Notes: generated from the letters alone by a model not told the origin. A stretch of 64,000 nucleotides of DNA from Triticum aestivum (GCF_018294505.1 NC_057800.1:476319037-476383036), one strand, 5' to 3'. Positions 21,721 through 33,993 are shown, counted from the stretch's first letter. A program made the numbers and translations.

Positions 21721-21812
21721 AGTCGAATAAACCGGGCCGGTCCAGGAGTCTCCAAGGGACTCGAATAAATCGGGCCGGTACAGGACTGTCCAGGCAGCGT
21801 GGGCGGTATATA
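21721..21812 (+). promoter_or_regulatory. Probable U2AF35 core promoter: duplicated CGGGCCGG element and TATA box
   Basis: Two direct copies of a 27-base block (starting TCGAATAAAYCGGGCCGG) lie at 21723-21749 and 21761-21787. A TATATA box follows at 21807-21812. About 60 bases further is a CT-rich run (21874-21892), typical of plant 5' UTRs. GGGCC-containing elements are frequent in plant housekeeping promoters. The link to U2AF35 rests on position, as the only gene downstream, and the gap prevents following the transcript. Confidence 0.55.
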
Positions 21813-21923
21813 GGGACGGGACGCCTCATCGCGCCGCCACCCACAAACGCCGTTCGCTCGTCCCCCACCCTCCCTCTCTCTCTCTCTCTCTCGTCGGTGC
21901 GAGCGCAGCTGTCGACGACCCTC

Positions 21924-22333
21924 NNNNNNNNNNNNNNNNNNNNNNNNNNNNNNNNNNNNNNNNNNNNNNNNNNNNNNNNNNNNNNNNNNNNNNNNNNNNN
22001 NNNNNNNNNNNNNNNNNNNNNNNNNNNNNNNNNNNNNNNNNNNNNNNNNNNNNNNNNNNNNNNNNNNNNNNNNNNNNNNNNNNNNNNNNNNNNNNNNNNN
22101 NNNNNNNNNNNNNNNNNNNNNNNNNNNNNNNNNNNNNNNNNNNNNNNNNNNNNNNNNNNNNNNNNNNNNNNNNNNNNNNNNNNNNNNNNNNNNNNNNNNN
22201 NNNNNNNNNNNNNNNNNNNNNNNNNNNNNNNNNNNNNNNNNNNNNNNNNNNNNNNNNNNNNNNNNNNNNNNNNNNNNNNNNNNNNNNNNNNNNNNNNNNN
22301 NNNNNNNNNNNNNNNNNNNNNNNNNNNNNNNNN
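21924..22333. other. Assembly gap, 410 N
   Basis: A run of unknown bases immediately after the CT-repeat leader of the U2AF35 gene. It probably hides the rest of the first exon and perhaps the 5' splice site. Frames drawn across it are meaningless. Confidence 0.99.
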
Positions 22334-24058
22334 ACCCCGTGAATCTGCCGATTCCTACTCTCGATTTTGGACTCGGGGAAGTAGGAATAATTAGATCCGT
22401 GTAGAGGATCTTGTCTCGACCTCGCGAATCCGCGTGCCGAGCCACCCTGTTCAATTTTCATCTCGTTGTAGGCGCTCGTTTTGCGTATGTAGCTGGGGGT
22501 ATGATAATACCTTTGCGTCTGGTGGTGCAATCGTGGGGTAGAAAAATCGAGCGGGTGGAACCACCCCTCATCAATTTTATTTTATTTGCAACACAGAAAT
22601 TCGATGGCTGGATATGCAACTAGTACAGTATGTATCAATTGTGTTGCTAGTGATAACAGCCATAATTTTGCTTTGCACACAAACCTTGCCCAGTCGCTTT
22701 CTGGGAGGTGTCGCTTCTTTTGTACTGGCAGCTCGCGCTGTCTTGCACACCAAGGTGCTGTAAGAGATAACTTCTCAATCACATAATCATTTTATGTGGA
22801 AGCTTATCATTTGGTCATGACTAATTTTATTGTATTATTAGTAAAAAAACTTGCAAAGTTTCAAATAAATTCTCTGAGAATCCAACTACCGGACCAATCT
22901 TGTAGCTCGTTTCATATATGTGGCACTTAATGGATGTGATAGTCTCTGAAATGCGAGACTAGAATTTTCACCCAGCATGACAGCAAATTATGTTATTTAT
23001 ATATACATTTTTTTGCTCCTTTCTGGGTTAAGCATGTACATATTTCTAAGTGCTCCTGTAATTATTATACATATTTCTAAGTGCTCCACATCTTTGTATT
23101 ATTCTGGATAGTAGTATATTTCCTGGACCTTTTTCCCCCGATTTAATGATCTAAAATGGTGTGCAGATTAGGTTTTTAAATGGACGAAATAGAATTCTTT
23201 TTGGACGGATATAGCATGGCCTACCTGAGAAGGAAGTATTCATGTGCGACACAAAAAGTTGCTTTGTTTGTGCCTTTTGGTTTTGTGGGCTCTTTTGCAG
23301 TTGCAGGGACTGAGGCACTAAGCATCTTGGTTTGAAATTTTACCTTGTTTATGCAGTTGCAGGGTTTCGTTCTTTGCTTTTTACTATCCGAATGCAGTTC
23401 GGATTTTAGGCCAAATAATGGCTTCATTCGAAAAACACTGTAACCCTGTATATGATTTATTTTCTATATCCTGCATGTTTCAATATTAACTGTTTTGAGT
23501 TAGGTCATAAGACACAGTATGGATTAGTGTTATGCTTTGTACTGCAGGCCCTAGCTGCTCCTCCTTAGAAATTAACCTTAATGCTCAATTGAAGTCCTTC
23601 AAGTTACTGGTTGCCAATCTGTAATGTTAAAGATAGTAAATAAAAGTACGGCGTGCTATTATAGCTTCATCCACTTGGAAAAATCTGAAACACAGTTTGT
23701 GAAATAGATAGCACCTGTTTAACACTAGTTGTGCGCAAGGCATTTTCCTTTGGTGAGAATTACATGGGTTAGAATCTGGCATATACAATTTTCCCTTCTG
23801 TTTTTCTTGCATCAACTAGCAGCTCTTGCAACATCACAAATTTTGATCGCTGTTACGCGTCTACTTTTACTCCATATAAGTTTTGAAACAAATTATAGTT
23901 TAATTAGTTTTAGGTCAGCAATCTATGAAACACTTAGACGTTAATTTAAATGCTGATTATGCAAGGTGCTACTCTTTTAAAGACTAAGAGCCTTATGCAT
24001 ACTGGAGCACTGCTAACATGTGTTTTGATGATTGTGCACTAAACATTTGACTTTGCAG
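22334..24058 (+). other. U2AF35 5' UTR intron (3' part)
   Basis: AT-rich, no coding frame, ending in a clean acceptor TTTGACTTTGCAG at 24046-24058, thirty bases before the start codon. The 5' splice site is either in the gap or in the GC-rich stretch just after it. Intronless U2AF35 coding regions with an intron in the 5' UTR are known in other plants. Confidence 0.65.
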
Positions 24059-24088
24059 GCTTGTGGTCAGCTTGACTGATATCAAACA

Positions 24089-24928
24089 ATGGCGGAACAC
24101 TTGGCTTCAATATTTGGTACAGAGAAAGACAGGGTCAACTGTCCATTTTACTTCAAGATTGGAGCTTGTCGTCATGGCGATCGCTGCTCTCGCATCCATA
24201 ACAGGCCAACCATATCACCTACTATTGTGCTCATGAACATGTATCAGCGCCCTGATATGATTACCCCTGGGGTTGATGCTCAAGGCCAGCCGATAGATCC
24301 CCGCAAGATGCAGGAGCATTTTGAAGATTTTTATGAGGATATCTTTGAGGAACTGAGCAAGTTTGGTGAGATTGAGACCCTCAACGTCTGTGACAACCTT
24401 TCTGATCACATGATAGGCAATGTGTATGTCCAGTTCAGAGAGGAAGATCAGGCAGCAGCAGCTCATACCGCCCTTCAGGGACGCTTTTACTCTGGTCGCC
24501 TAATAATTGTTGACTTCTCTCCTGTGACGGACTTCCGTGAAGCGACCTGCAGGCAGTATGAGGAGAACACCTGCACTCGTGGTGGGCACTGCAATTTCAT
24601 GCATGTGAAGCAGATAGGTAAGGATCTCAGGAAGAAACTCTTTGGGCGCTACAGGAGATCGCAACGAGGAAGGAGCCGCAGCCCAAGCCCACACCATAGG
24701 AGAGAGCGTCGTGACCGTGATGACTATCGTGGCCGTGATGATTTCCGTCGCGGTGGTGGCGGCGGTGGACGGAGGGGTGGGAGCAGCAGGCATGAAAGGC
24801 ACGACGATGGAGGAAGGCGTAGGTATGGAGGCAGCCCTCCGAGGCGTGCAAGAAGCCCTGTGAGGGAGAACAGCGAGGAGCGCAGGGCCAAGATCGAACA
24901 GTGGAATCGTGAGAGGGAGGCGAAGTAA
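24089..24928 (+). CDS. U2AF35: U2AF small subunit (U2AF35), splicing factor
   Basis: Encodes 279 residues, the usual size for plant U2AF35, in one uninterrupted exon. U2AF35 pairs with U2AF65 in the nucleus and recognises the AG at 3' splice sites so that U2 snRNP can bind. Domains in order: CCCH zinc finger 1 with C18, C27, C33, H37; a U2AF-homology (RRM-like) domain at about 44-146, including the acidic [11 protein letters not shown] helix that meets U2AF65 and an RFY variant of the R-x-F motif at 132-134; zinc finger 2 with C154, C162, C168, H172; then an Arg/Ser/Asp/Gly-rich tail from about 185, with RS dipeptides and a glycine run. All zinc ligands are intact. The ATG opens the conserved [14 protein letters not shown] start. 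Grasses usually have two paralogues, and I cannot say which this is. Confidence 0.97.
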   Translation: MAEHLASIFGTEKDRVNCPFYFKIGACRHGDRCSRIHNRPTISPTIVLMNMYQRPDMITPGVDAQGQPIDPRKMQEHFEDFYEDIFEELSKFGEIETLNVCDNLSDHMIGNVYVQFREEDQAAAAHTALQGRFYSGRLIIVDFSPVTDFREATCRQYEENTCTRGGHCNFMHVKQIGKDLRKKLFGRYRRSQRGRSRSPSPHHRRERRDRDDYRGRDDFRRGGGGGGRRGGSSRHERHDDGGRRRYGGSPPRRARSPVRENSEERRAKIEQWNREREAK

Positions 24929-25839
24929 GGGTGACCACTGTCGTCTGGGTGTGTCCTGTGCTGTTCTTCTATATATTGGTTTTCGTTCTGTAGTTGCTAC
25001 TATGCTTGATTTGCTTTTCTGTTCCTGTAATTTAGGTGACTTCATCCTGAGACTTTGAAATTGTCACTAGTGTGCTGCCGGAAACTTACGTTTTAGCTAC
25101 TTCGAACTTAATCGTACTATAGTTGTTTCCCATTTTTCTGACGCTGGCTGTTCTAACTTTGCTGCCTGGAAGTGGTGCGAACGGTGCTGGTTGCACTTTG
25201 GTTCCCTTCTGTTTGATTGGAATGCCCTTGCTATCGGTGGTATCATATAAGACAGGCTGTCGATGCTGAGGATATTCTCTTCTCTAGGGTGGATTCCACC
25301 TAGACTGGGTCGTTCGTTCCCTGCGACGCCACGGTTTCTCTCTCTTGATCGACGGCCATGTGCCACTATGGCACACCAAGGCCGGCCGATTTCTGAATTT
25401 CATCACTCTAAACATTTCTCTTGTTAACCTCGCACGTAGAGGACGACGTCTATTTAGGGGGGTATACTTATAGTTCTATAAAGAAGATGAGCACGGACGG
25501 CTTAATTCTGGGCATTTTTGTGGGGGGAATTCAGGCATTCTAACTCTTCTACCAATTTACCCAATGGCAATTTAACAACGAAGTTCTTTAAATGGAATTT
25601 ACATGCATGCAAGAATCTCCTACCTCATGTTTTTTTTGAATTTTAATATAATTTACCTCACAAGCTGTTAATCCAAATAGTGTCCCATCTTTCCCAGTGG
25701 ATTTGGCTCGACGAGGACTTCGAAACAAGATGTTGATATGTTTCAACAATTTTTTTTTGTCATTACCAGCTATCATATTTTGTTTATCGTCATTACGAAA
25801 CAACAATTTTGTATGTTCTTAAAGAGTGCAATTTTACTA
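24929..25839. other. U2AF35 3' UTR and downstream intergenic DNA
   Basis: TGTAATTT- and TTGAAATT-rich sequence after the stop is consistent with a 3' UTR of a few hundred bases. No other gene is seen up to the MITE at 25840. Confidence 0.5.
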
Positions 25840-26046
25840 CCTCCATTCCTAAAAGTAAGATGTATTTTATTTCGTTAAGACATGCATTTGACCAATAGTT
25901 ACTCTATAAATACAGATTCATATTTAAAAGTACTTTGTTGTGATTGCGATTTTGTATCACATAAATCAAATACTAAAAGAGTAATTGTTGGTCAAAGTCT
26001 TGTCTTAACGAAATGAAGTACGGCTTATTCATCGGAACGGAGGGAG
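25840..26046. mobile_element. Stowaway-type MITE (207 bp)
   Basis: Terminal inverted repeats (CCTCCATTCCTAAAAGTAAG on the left, CGGAACGGAGGGAG at the right end) lie between TA target duplications (25838-25839 and 26047-26048). The inner arms also pair (TTTCGTTAAGACATG with CTTGTCTTAACGAAA). This matches the Stowaway group of Tc1/mariner-derived elements. Confidence 0.88.
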
Positions 26047-26048
26047 TA

Positions 26049-28075
26049 TGTAGAGCTAGGGAGACGGGTATCCAGGTGTTAATAATAAGTAAGAAAATGC
26101 ATCAACCAACACAAGTACCATGAACCAAACTTTAGTGGTGTATATATCGATGTTCAATGGCAACCAAGTTAGTTTAATCTGACAATTGGGTGACTAATAA
26201 CATGGCAAGTAGGTGGGAGTAATCCGACAAGTGCCAACGGAAAAAAAGTTGTCGAAACATGTTAACATGGAATGTACTTTCGAAGATCTCGTCGCAAAAA
26301 AAAACCCAATGATGAAGGCAGATCATCAACCGAGATAACAATTTAGGAGATAAAACTTCTATAAAATACGAAATCGAAAGTGTCTTTGCTCATATCATGC
26401 TTATGTATTGTTGTATGCATGCAAGAGAGGGGTGAGAGGGGCCAACTAGGAAGGCGAAAATGCAGGGCGGTTCTTTAACACAACCCAATTTTCTTTCTTG
26501 GAGATATAAATGGAAAATGATGCAATATTCATGTAGTTAAGTTGCCTATTCAGTGGCCGCCTCCCATACTATACCTCATTCAAGAGAGTAGTGTATTCTC
26601 AATATTTCATAATATGAAGAAGTGAACGGACGTGTTTGTAAGAAAAACTAGTCCAAAAATCAACCTCCGGGGATGTGTTGATTAATTAGAAGACAAACAT
26701 GTAAAATCCTAACAGTCGGGAAACTATTCAGTTAAAATTTGCCTAAAACAATCATGCCAAAACTATATGTTGCTCATCCACTACAAGCACCTCCCCTGTC
26801 ACCAGGCCGCTATCTCCATCCCCATGTCGACCTCCACCATCAGGCATATCATCCACCTAGAGTTTTTAGAAAGTGCCTTCGGGAAGAGGAATAACAGACA
26901 TTGCCGTTGTCACACCAACCATTATCCAAGCATGGCTTTCTCCTAGGGCAGTATATATCACCATCATACCAAATGTCAAGGGAAGGGGATACCGCACTGG
27001 CTACTCAAATGCGACGGCCATGGTCGAGGGGTTGAAACAAACTCATTGGCAATGCCTCTAATGAGGAGAAATGCACCCACAACTGATAACATTTTCATCA
27101 TCGACTACCACGACTATGCCACAACATACATCCACACCACTTCTTCCCTAGGTCACCACCCAACTGTTCAAGATGCCTCCGCGCACACACGAACCTCCAA
27201 AGGGCAATCACGCCAAGCATTCATAAGTTGGTTGCACCTAGTTGGTAGTACGCACACACAAATCCGCACCAAGCCACGTAGGGGCCACTAACGCATGGTC
27301 ATCGGAGAGATAAGACCACAAGTTTCAATACAAAGATAACGAGATACCCATATCCCACCCATGAATAATACATGCAGTATGTTTAGAATGTTGTAATGTA
27401 ATTATTTTTTGCCTCTATGAAGACAATATAAGGTAAACATTATCAAATCAACCTATCAACCGCTAAAGACTCGCTTGTGTTGTGCACCTCACCCTTTTTA
27501 AATAAGTGCCAAGGTAGCATAAAACACTTTGTTCTCATTATTCAATCCACTAAAAGGTGGAAAAGAGAAAAAGAAGTGATAATGTACTATATGTCTATAA
27601 TGATAGACAACCACTAATCAAATGGGGCTTGACATATTACAACCAACAAATACCAACTCTATTATTGGACCATTTTATGAAACAAGGGCGAGAGTTAAAA
27701 AATACCATGCAAGTGTATAGGCTGGGCACCTTTGAAGCAAACCCTAAAGGTTTAATAATATATCCATTATGAGCTATGCCACCTAAATTCCTACCACAAT
27801 TAGTAGGTGTGAAACTATTTACCAAACTGCACACTAAGCAGACAACCAATCAACACTAATGATTTTGTATACATTTGTTATTAACACTTTTGCAACGAAG
27901 TAGTGTGTAGGAAATTAAAAAAGTCTATTTCCTAAACAAAAGTTAATGTTTTTATTAGAAATAAGATTGTTCCCTGTCAGCATATGATGTACGACAACCA
28001 TCCATTGTCTTTGACCCATCTTAATAGTCGCATGACTGGATGCAAAAGTAATAGAGTGTTCACACAGAAAAATAA
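26049..28075. other. Intergenic DNA without recognised gene
   Basis: Two kilobases of AT-rich sequence. The longest frames (for example 27046-27291 and 27557-27772) show no domain and no codon pattern that I trust. I see no clear repeat boundaries. Confidence 0.5.
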
Positions 28076-28077
28076 TA

Positions 28078-28170
28078 CTCCATCTAATGAAAGAAAGTGC
28101 CATGTCGTAAGTTCAAATTTGAACTAAAGCTGAACGAAACCAGGATAATTTTTTTTTGGATCGGAGGGAC
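28078..28170. mobile_element. Short Stowaway-type MITE (93 bp) with perfect central palindrome
   Basis: TA at 28076-28077 and 28171-28172 flank a sequence ending GGATCGGAGGGAC, the usual Stowaway terminus. The left end (CTCCATC) is degraded. The centre AGTTCAAATTTGAACT (28110-28125) is a perfect palindrome, as in the shortest Triticeae Stowaways. Confidence 0.7.
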
Positions 28171-28311
28171 TACCACCTCTTTTCAAGAACAAGCAACAAC
28201 ATTTGCTTGTGACATATGTAATGTACTTAGAGCACCTCCTCCATTTGACATATGTAGTGTACTTCGAATATCATCGCCTCAGTTGACGATCTCGGTCCAA
28301 TTTGTGTCTCG

Positions 28312-31255
28312 TCTTTTTTTTCGAGAGTACGTCAATAGCGTACCATCTTTTTATAGAAGGGAGCAAAGCAATTTACAAGAAAATCAAAGAGGTTGTGAAC
28401 AGGTTTCGATCAAACACCAGCACCCACACCTACAAAAACCTAAAGCTACTCTCTCGCTAGACGATTAAGACCTCCTACTCCAGCGACCCTCCATTCCTTA
28501 GTTTCATCATGATTTGCGCCTTCAATTGCAGAGGCTGCAGCTGCTAATTTACCCGAAGGAAATATGCCCTAAAGGGAATAATAAAGTTGTTATTTATATT
28601 TCCTTATATCATGATAAATGTTTATTATTCATGCTAGAATTGTATTAACCGGAAACTTAATACATGTGTGAATACATAGACAAACAGAGTGTTACTAGTA
28701 TGCCTCTACTAGACTAGCTCGTTAAACAAAGATGGTTAAGTTTCCTAGCCATGGACAAGAGTCGTCATTTGATGAACGAGATCACATCATTAGAGAATGA
28801 TGTGATTGACTTGACCCATCCATTAGCTTAGCACTATGATCGTTTAGTTTATTGCTATTGCTTTCTCCATAAATTATACATGTTCCTATGACTATGAGAT
28901 TATGCAACTCCTGAATACCGAAGGAACACTTAGTGTGCTATCAAACGTCACAACGTAACTGGGTGACTATAAAGATGCTCTACATGTGTCTCCGATGGTG
29001 TTTGTTGAGTTGGCATAGATCAAGATTAGGATTTGTCACTCCGTGTATCGAAGAGGTATCTCTGGGCCCTCCTCGGTAATGCACATCACTATAAGCCTTG
29101 CAAGCAATGTGACTAATGAGTTCATTGCGGGATGATGCATTACGGAACGAGTAAAGAGACTTGCCGGTAACGAGATTGAACTAGGTATTGAGATACCGAC
29201 GATCGAATCTCGGGCAAGTAACATACCAATGACAAAGGGAACAACGTATGTTGTTATGCAGTTTGACCGATAAAGATCTTCGTAGAATATGTAGGAACCA
29301 ATATGAGCATCCAGGTTCCGCTATTGGTTATTGACCGGAAGTGAGTCTCGGTCATGTCTACATAGTTCTCGAACCCGTAGGGTCCGCACGCTTAACGTTC
29401 GACGACGATCAGTATTATGTGTTTTGATGTACGAAGGTAGTTCGGAGTCCCGGATGTGATCACGGACATGACGAGGAGTCTCGAAATGGTCGAGACATAA
29501 AGATCGATATATTGGAAGGCTATGTTTGGACACTGGAATGGTTCCGGATGAGTTCGGGCATTTTCCGAAGTACCGGGAGGTTACTGGAAACCACCCCTCG
29601 GGAGTCAATGGGCCTTAATGGGCCCTAGTGGAGAAAGAGGGCAGCACGCAAGTGGTGGGGCGCGCCTCCCTAGGCCCAAACCGAATTGGTTTAGGGTTTG
29701 GGGGGCCGCCCCCCCCTTTCCTTATCCTCTCCTTCTCCTTCCTCCTTCTCCTAGTAGGAATAGGAAAGGAGAGGGCGGGGGCAAACCTACTTGTAGTAGG
29801 ATTGCCCCGCCGTGGGCGCGCCTCCTCCTAGGCCGGCCCTCTCCTCCCCCTTTATATACGGGGGATGGGGGCACCCCATATACACACAAGTTGATTGTTT
29901 AGCCGTGTGCGGTGCCCCCCTCCACAAAATTTCACCTCAGTCATATCGTTGTAGTGCCTAGGCAAAGCCGTGCGTCGGTAACTTCATCATCACCATCATC
30001 ACGCCTCGTGCTGAGGAAACTCTCCCTCGGCCTCAACTGGATCAAGAGTACGAGGGATGTCACCGAGCTGAACGTGTGCAGATCGCGGAGGTGCCGTGCG
30101 TTTGGTACTTGATCGATTGGATCACGAAGATGTTCGACTACATCAACCGCGTTTCATAACGCTTCCGCTTTCGGTCTATGAGGGTACGTAGACATACTCT
30201 TCCCCTCTCATTGCGATGCATCACCTAGATGGATCTTGCGTGTGCGTAGGAAATTTTTGAAATTACTGCGCTGCCCAACATTACCCTGTCAAATACCCAA
30301 GCATTCCTCCGCTTCCAAACAGCCTAGGTCGTCATCATGAACAAGGAGTCGAAGCCTTTCCTCTCAGCCCTTGGGAGGGCGTTTCTAGCCTCCTTCCACC
30401 ATTGTATTGGGTGGAGAGTACTGACGGGGGAGCGATGTTCAACCTAAAGTGACCCAAGACCAGATGCCACACCTCTCTAGCATACGTGCATTGTATTAGG
30501 ATGTGGTCCACTTTGTCCTCGTCTTGGAGACAAGTGAAACAGGGAGAAGTCTCGTCTTGCAATCCATGCCGTGTCCGGTGGTCCGAGGTCCATACTCTAT
30601 ACTAAGAGGCCAACCAGATGAAGATCTTGCACTTCAATGGTGCCCAAGTCTTCCAAATGAGGGGAGCCGACTGGGAATAAGTGAGGCCCAAGCACAAACT
30701 TTTGTAGGTGGAGTTCGCCGAATATGCTCCCGACCTGTCGGACGACCATGTGAAGATATCTGGCCGCCCCTCCTCCCTATCGACAAGGGAAATTGCATGT
30801 TGGAGGAGGTACAACTGCATATGCACAGTGAAGTTTAGCTCCTCCGGGACATCCCTCTCCCATCTTCTGCTCCCCAAGGCCTGATACACCGTACACATGT
30901 TTTGGGTGCGAGTTGGCACAATTGCCAGGATGGATGGGGCTATGTCAGCCACCGCACGCCCATTGATCCAACGATCATGCCAGAAGAGAATTTTCTTACC
31001 ATCGCCGACCGAGATGGATACTAGGCTGTCGAACACCTCCCTAGACTCTTTATCAGGCACGATCTTCAGACCCTGCCATGGTCGCTCATCATCCGTTCGC
31101 CTGAGCCATTCCCAACGTACCCGAAGGGTGAGCGCTTGCAGCTTGAGATTCTTGACCTCCAATCCCCCGTGGCAATAGGGGCGGCAAATGGTGTTCCAGG
31201 CTACAAGACACTGTCCCCCATTGATTTTATCCTTGCCGGCCCAAAAAAGGATCAA
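28312..31255 (-). mobile_element. 5'-truncated LINE (L1 type), split by a solo LTR
   Basis: The minus strand carries the end of a LINE ORF2. At 31255-30602 the frame shows FWAGKDKINGGQCLVAW, CRPYCHGGLEVKNLKLQ, then a zinc-binding RT-associated domain with WIFTWSSDRSGAYSA-like sequence and PLIWKTWAPLKCKIFIWLA. A further piece at 30562-30335 has CFTCLQDEDKVDHILIQC. Close to 30290 the minus strand reads GFDSLFMMTT, stop, AVWKRRNAWVFDRV: one stop where related LINEs have tryptophan. The frame resumes left of the LTR at 28553, and the element ends in an A-run (T-run on this strand) at about 28312-28320. The true LINE endonuclease and most of the reverse transcriptase are absent, as expected for 5' truncation. 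Confidence 0.85.
28554..30280 (+). repeat. Solo LTR of Angela-type Copia, TSD TTACC
   Basis: A single 1727-bp LTR closely similar to 6284-8024. It begins CGAAGGAAATATGCCCTA (first base mutated from T) and ends GCTGCCCAACA, with identical TTACC at 28549-28553 and 30281-30285. There is no internal element sequence, so the two LTRs of a former insertion recombined and removed the middle. It lies inside the LINE 3' region and keeps a TATA-like TTTATATACG near 29850. Confidence 0.95.
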
Positions 31256-31509
31256 AGCCAGGAGTTGATATCGTCAAACACCCACTGCGGCAAATGGTGT
31301 TCATGTCTCGTCTTGATCTTAGCCTCACACGACAACCCGTCGTACCTTAATTTATTAGAAAGGATCTGTCTCATCCCTGGTTTAAATGTATTATCAATTG
31401 CATTCCCGATCGCTAGCGAGTCGACCATCTCCTCATTGACAATCTCTCCATATCCGCTCCATCCACCACCCGTTGCTTTACATCCCCTTGCACCATTGCT
31501 TGGACTCAA
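31252..31509 (-). pseudogene. Possible Myb/SANT-like domain fragment next to the LINE
   Basis: An 85-codon frame with GNAIDNTFKPGMRQILSNKL followed by a helix-rich, basic segment and a PQWVFDDINSW end. The NTFKP-containing pattern recalls the Myb/SANT-like DNA-binding domain of Harbinger-associated and related plant proteins, but the match is from memory and partial. It could instead be unrelated sequence that the LINE inserted into. There is no start or continuation that would make a full gene. Confidence 0.3.
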
Positions 31510-31888
31510 ACACGCCTCTTGTCGCCATAGTTGCTCAAAAAAAACATTGAAGCCAGTGATAAATTGTCTGCAATCTCTCGTTCATAGAGAATTATTCCTC
31601 AGAACAGCCAACCAACACCTTCTATCTGTTGAATTTTTGCATAGACATTTCACATAAGGTTGCGAAGATAAACGAGAGTCGCACTTCATTCCATTTCTCT
31701 CTCATACGAAACAAAAAAAACCTAAACAAGAAGCGAGAAAGGACAAAAAAGCACAAATCATATATCCCTTGTGCTAATTTCTTTTTTGATAGAACGAGAG
31801 CCTCCTCCTTCTCCTCCTCTTCCTCTTCCCCATCTCTCTCATCCTTCTGACCTCCTCCTCCTCTCTCTCTAAAAAAAGCTTCTCGTGC

Positions 31889-32098
31889 TTATAAATACCC
31901 TTCCCTCCCTCCCCGTGCGAGTTCCTCCGCCCGATCCCCTTCCGCCCCCTCCCGACGATCGCCCCCGCTCGTCCCACCGCGGTGGGCGATCGCTCCTCTC
32001 CTCCGTGCGCGCGATTCCTGAGGCGAGGCGACCGACACCAGATTCCGCCGGCCGGCCCACCTCCCCCGCTTCGCCGATCGGATCGCGTGCTCCATGAG
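31889..32098 (+). promoter_or_regulatory. Probable RING-gene promoter TATA box and first non-coding exon
   Basis: TTATAAATA at 31889-31897 follows a CT-rich run (31800-31870). GC- and C-rich sequence typical of a grass 5' UTR comes next. A possible 5' splice site, CATGAG|GTGACG, is at 32098/32099, though the donor is not a strong consensus. The matching acceptor is TTGATTTCAG at 35370-35379, 82 bases before the start codon. The exon limits are inferred. Confidence 0.45.
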
Positions 32099-33993
32099 GT
32101 GACGATCTGCGAATTCCCGCATTACCCGCCGGGTTTTCACCCGATTATTCGGGCAGGATTGCGTTAGGTGGGCGCTAAAGCATCTGGATGGCTGCGGTGG
32201 CGTGAGTGGGAGCTGGGAGCTGGGAGAAGGAATTGGATTCGAGAGCGTGTGCAATTTGAGTGTTCCGTACGGCACAGCTCGCAATTTTTGTTAGTAGTAG
32301 TATGGTGATGGTGCGCCCGTGAGAGTTTAAGAGTGCATAGTTATTCGGTCAATTTTTGCTCGCTATTGTGGATGATTTTCTCGTCTATGGTTAGTGGCTA
32401 CACTTTAGAATTTTTTTGATTTGCCTAATATTTCTGCTTTATCTGCTCGTGTTTGGTTTGGGGGAAGGGGGTGGTTGGTGGGCGTCGGGATGCTAAAGGG
32501 TGCATCTGTTATTTTTAGGTGAAACTATATGATGCACTTCTTAGTGTGCAATTTCTTGATATTTTTTATTGGAGCTGCATGTGCATGTGGTGAATGCAGA
32601 GAATTTTGCTGAGAAATGATGGAGTCATGATTATGTTGATAAACAGGAATATTTACCAGTGTTCTTTTGTGTGGTTGAGTCATTAATGGAGTTTGGGATG
32701 TTGCACCTGCAAACTTTTTGCGAGGTTGGTAGTTGTTTGGTTGGGTGTTTGGATTTCTGATTACTTTTGGTCAGTGTGGAAGTAGATTGGGGGATTGATT
32801 TTGTATACGCATGGTATAGTAGGATTATATTGTTGCCTTTTTTTGGATTTGTGGTCTGCTCTGGTAGTGCTGATGATATAGCCTTAGGTATATGGCAACA
32901 GGTTTTCGACAGTTGGAGAATATTTGTTGAAAATGAATTTTCTTGTTAATTGGTGGTAATTATGATTCTGGTGGTTGTTATATGGATTATGGATACGGTG
33001 TTAGTTGCTCGTAGATGTTTTCTTAATGCAGATTACATTATTTACCATTGTCATGAAACATTCAGTTTTTGCCTTTTTTTGGTTGTCCAAGCCAAGCCGT
33101 TGGTTAGTCTTAACTCGGTTTTATTTCTGTCATATTTCTCCCACTTCTATTCTCCGATTCTTTTTTTTAAATGCAATGTTTTTTATTTGAAAAAAGGAGT
33201 TTGAGATAGAATTCAGAAACATTTTGATCTGGTGATTATCCCTCAAGAACTACAATAGCAATTCCCGTTCCACCCAGAACTTTAGGAATTCCTTGACTGA
33301 GATGTGAAAGCTTATGCCTCTATTATCATTGGATGTAAGAGACACGTGCACACTTTTCACTTTCTTTTTTACGAATGTTCAAACTTCATCTTCCCTTTTT
33401 GTGTATTAGAAGTATCATTGCCCTTATGCTGAGATGGGAGAACTTATGTTGTATGGTCATTGAATGTAAGATTACACACCTCCCTTCATCATAATTTTCC
33501 ATTTTGTTAAAAGTCTCCGTACTACATACTACGTTCTGTGTATTTTTCATTAGTGAAAAACTTACAATTGAAGGAAGTGTAAAATCAAAGAAGTCTTCAG
33601 TTTGATTATTTGTATTTAGTAACTACATGATTGAAACAAGTTCTGCCCTTGTTTAAAGTGATGACCATCTTCTGATTGTATGTCCTGCCTTGTTTCACCT
33701 TATACGCTATTCATCAACCTTTCTTTCAAAGTAAACCATTAACTGACACAAATTATCTTCTTTAAAAAAAATTATGAACATAAGTTTTTTTTTTTGAGGA
33801 TTTTGTTTTGGTAAATCTCTTCGGCAATGACAAACTGCTTCAACCAGCAGGAGAATGAGTGAACATGTCAAATGGGACTCCTAATTGCAAAAGAAACTAT
33901 CCTTTCTAGACCTGTAACCAGGGGCAGTGTCTAGTGAGGGCAAACATGGATCATGTACGACCTTGAATTTTATAAGCCTCTGCATTGAGTTTT

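Noticed and set aside
21573..22530. Long frames running through the N gap on both strands
   Set aside because: They exist only because unknown bases contain no stop codons.
24500..25045. Minus-strand frame of 181 codons opposite U2AF35
   Set aside because: Shadow of the GC-rich, arginine/serine-rich U2AF35 coding sequence; no domain and no splice or promoter signals of its own.
26873..27291. Overlapping frames that might be a small gene
   Set aside because: No domain, no homologous pattern and no plausible exon structure; composition resembles surrounding intergenic DNA.
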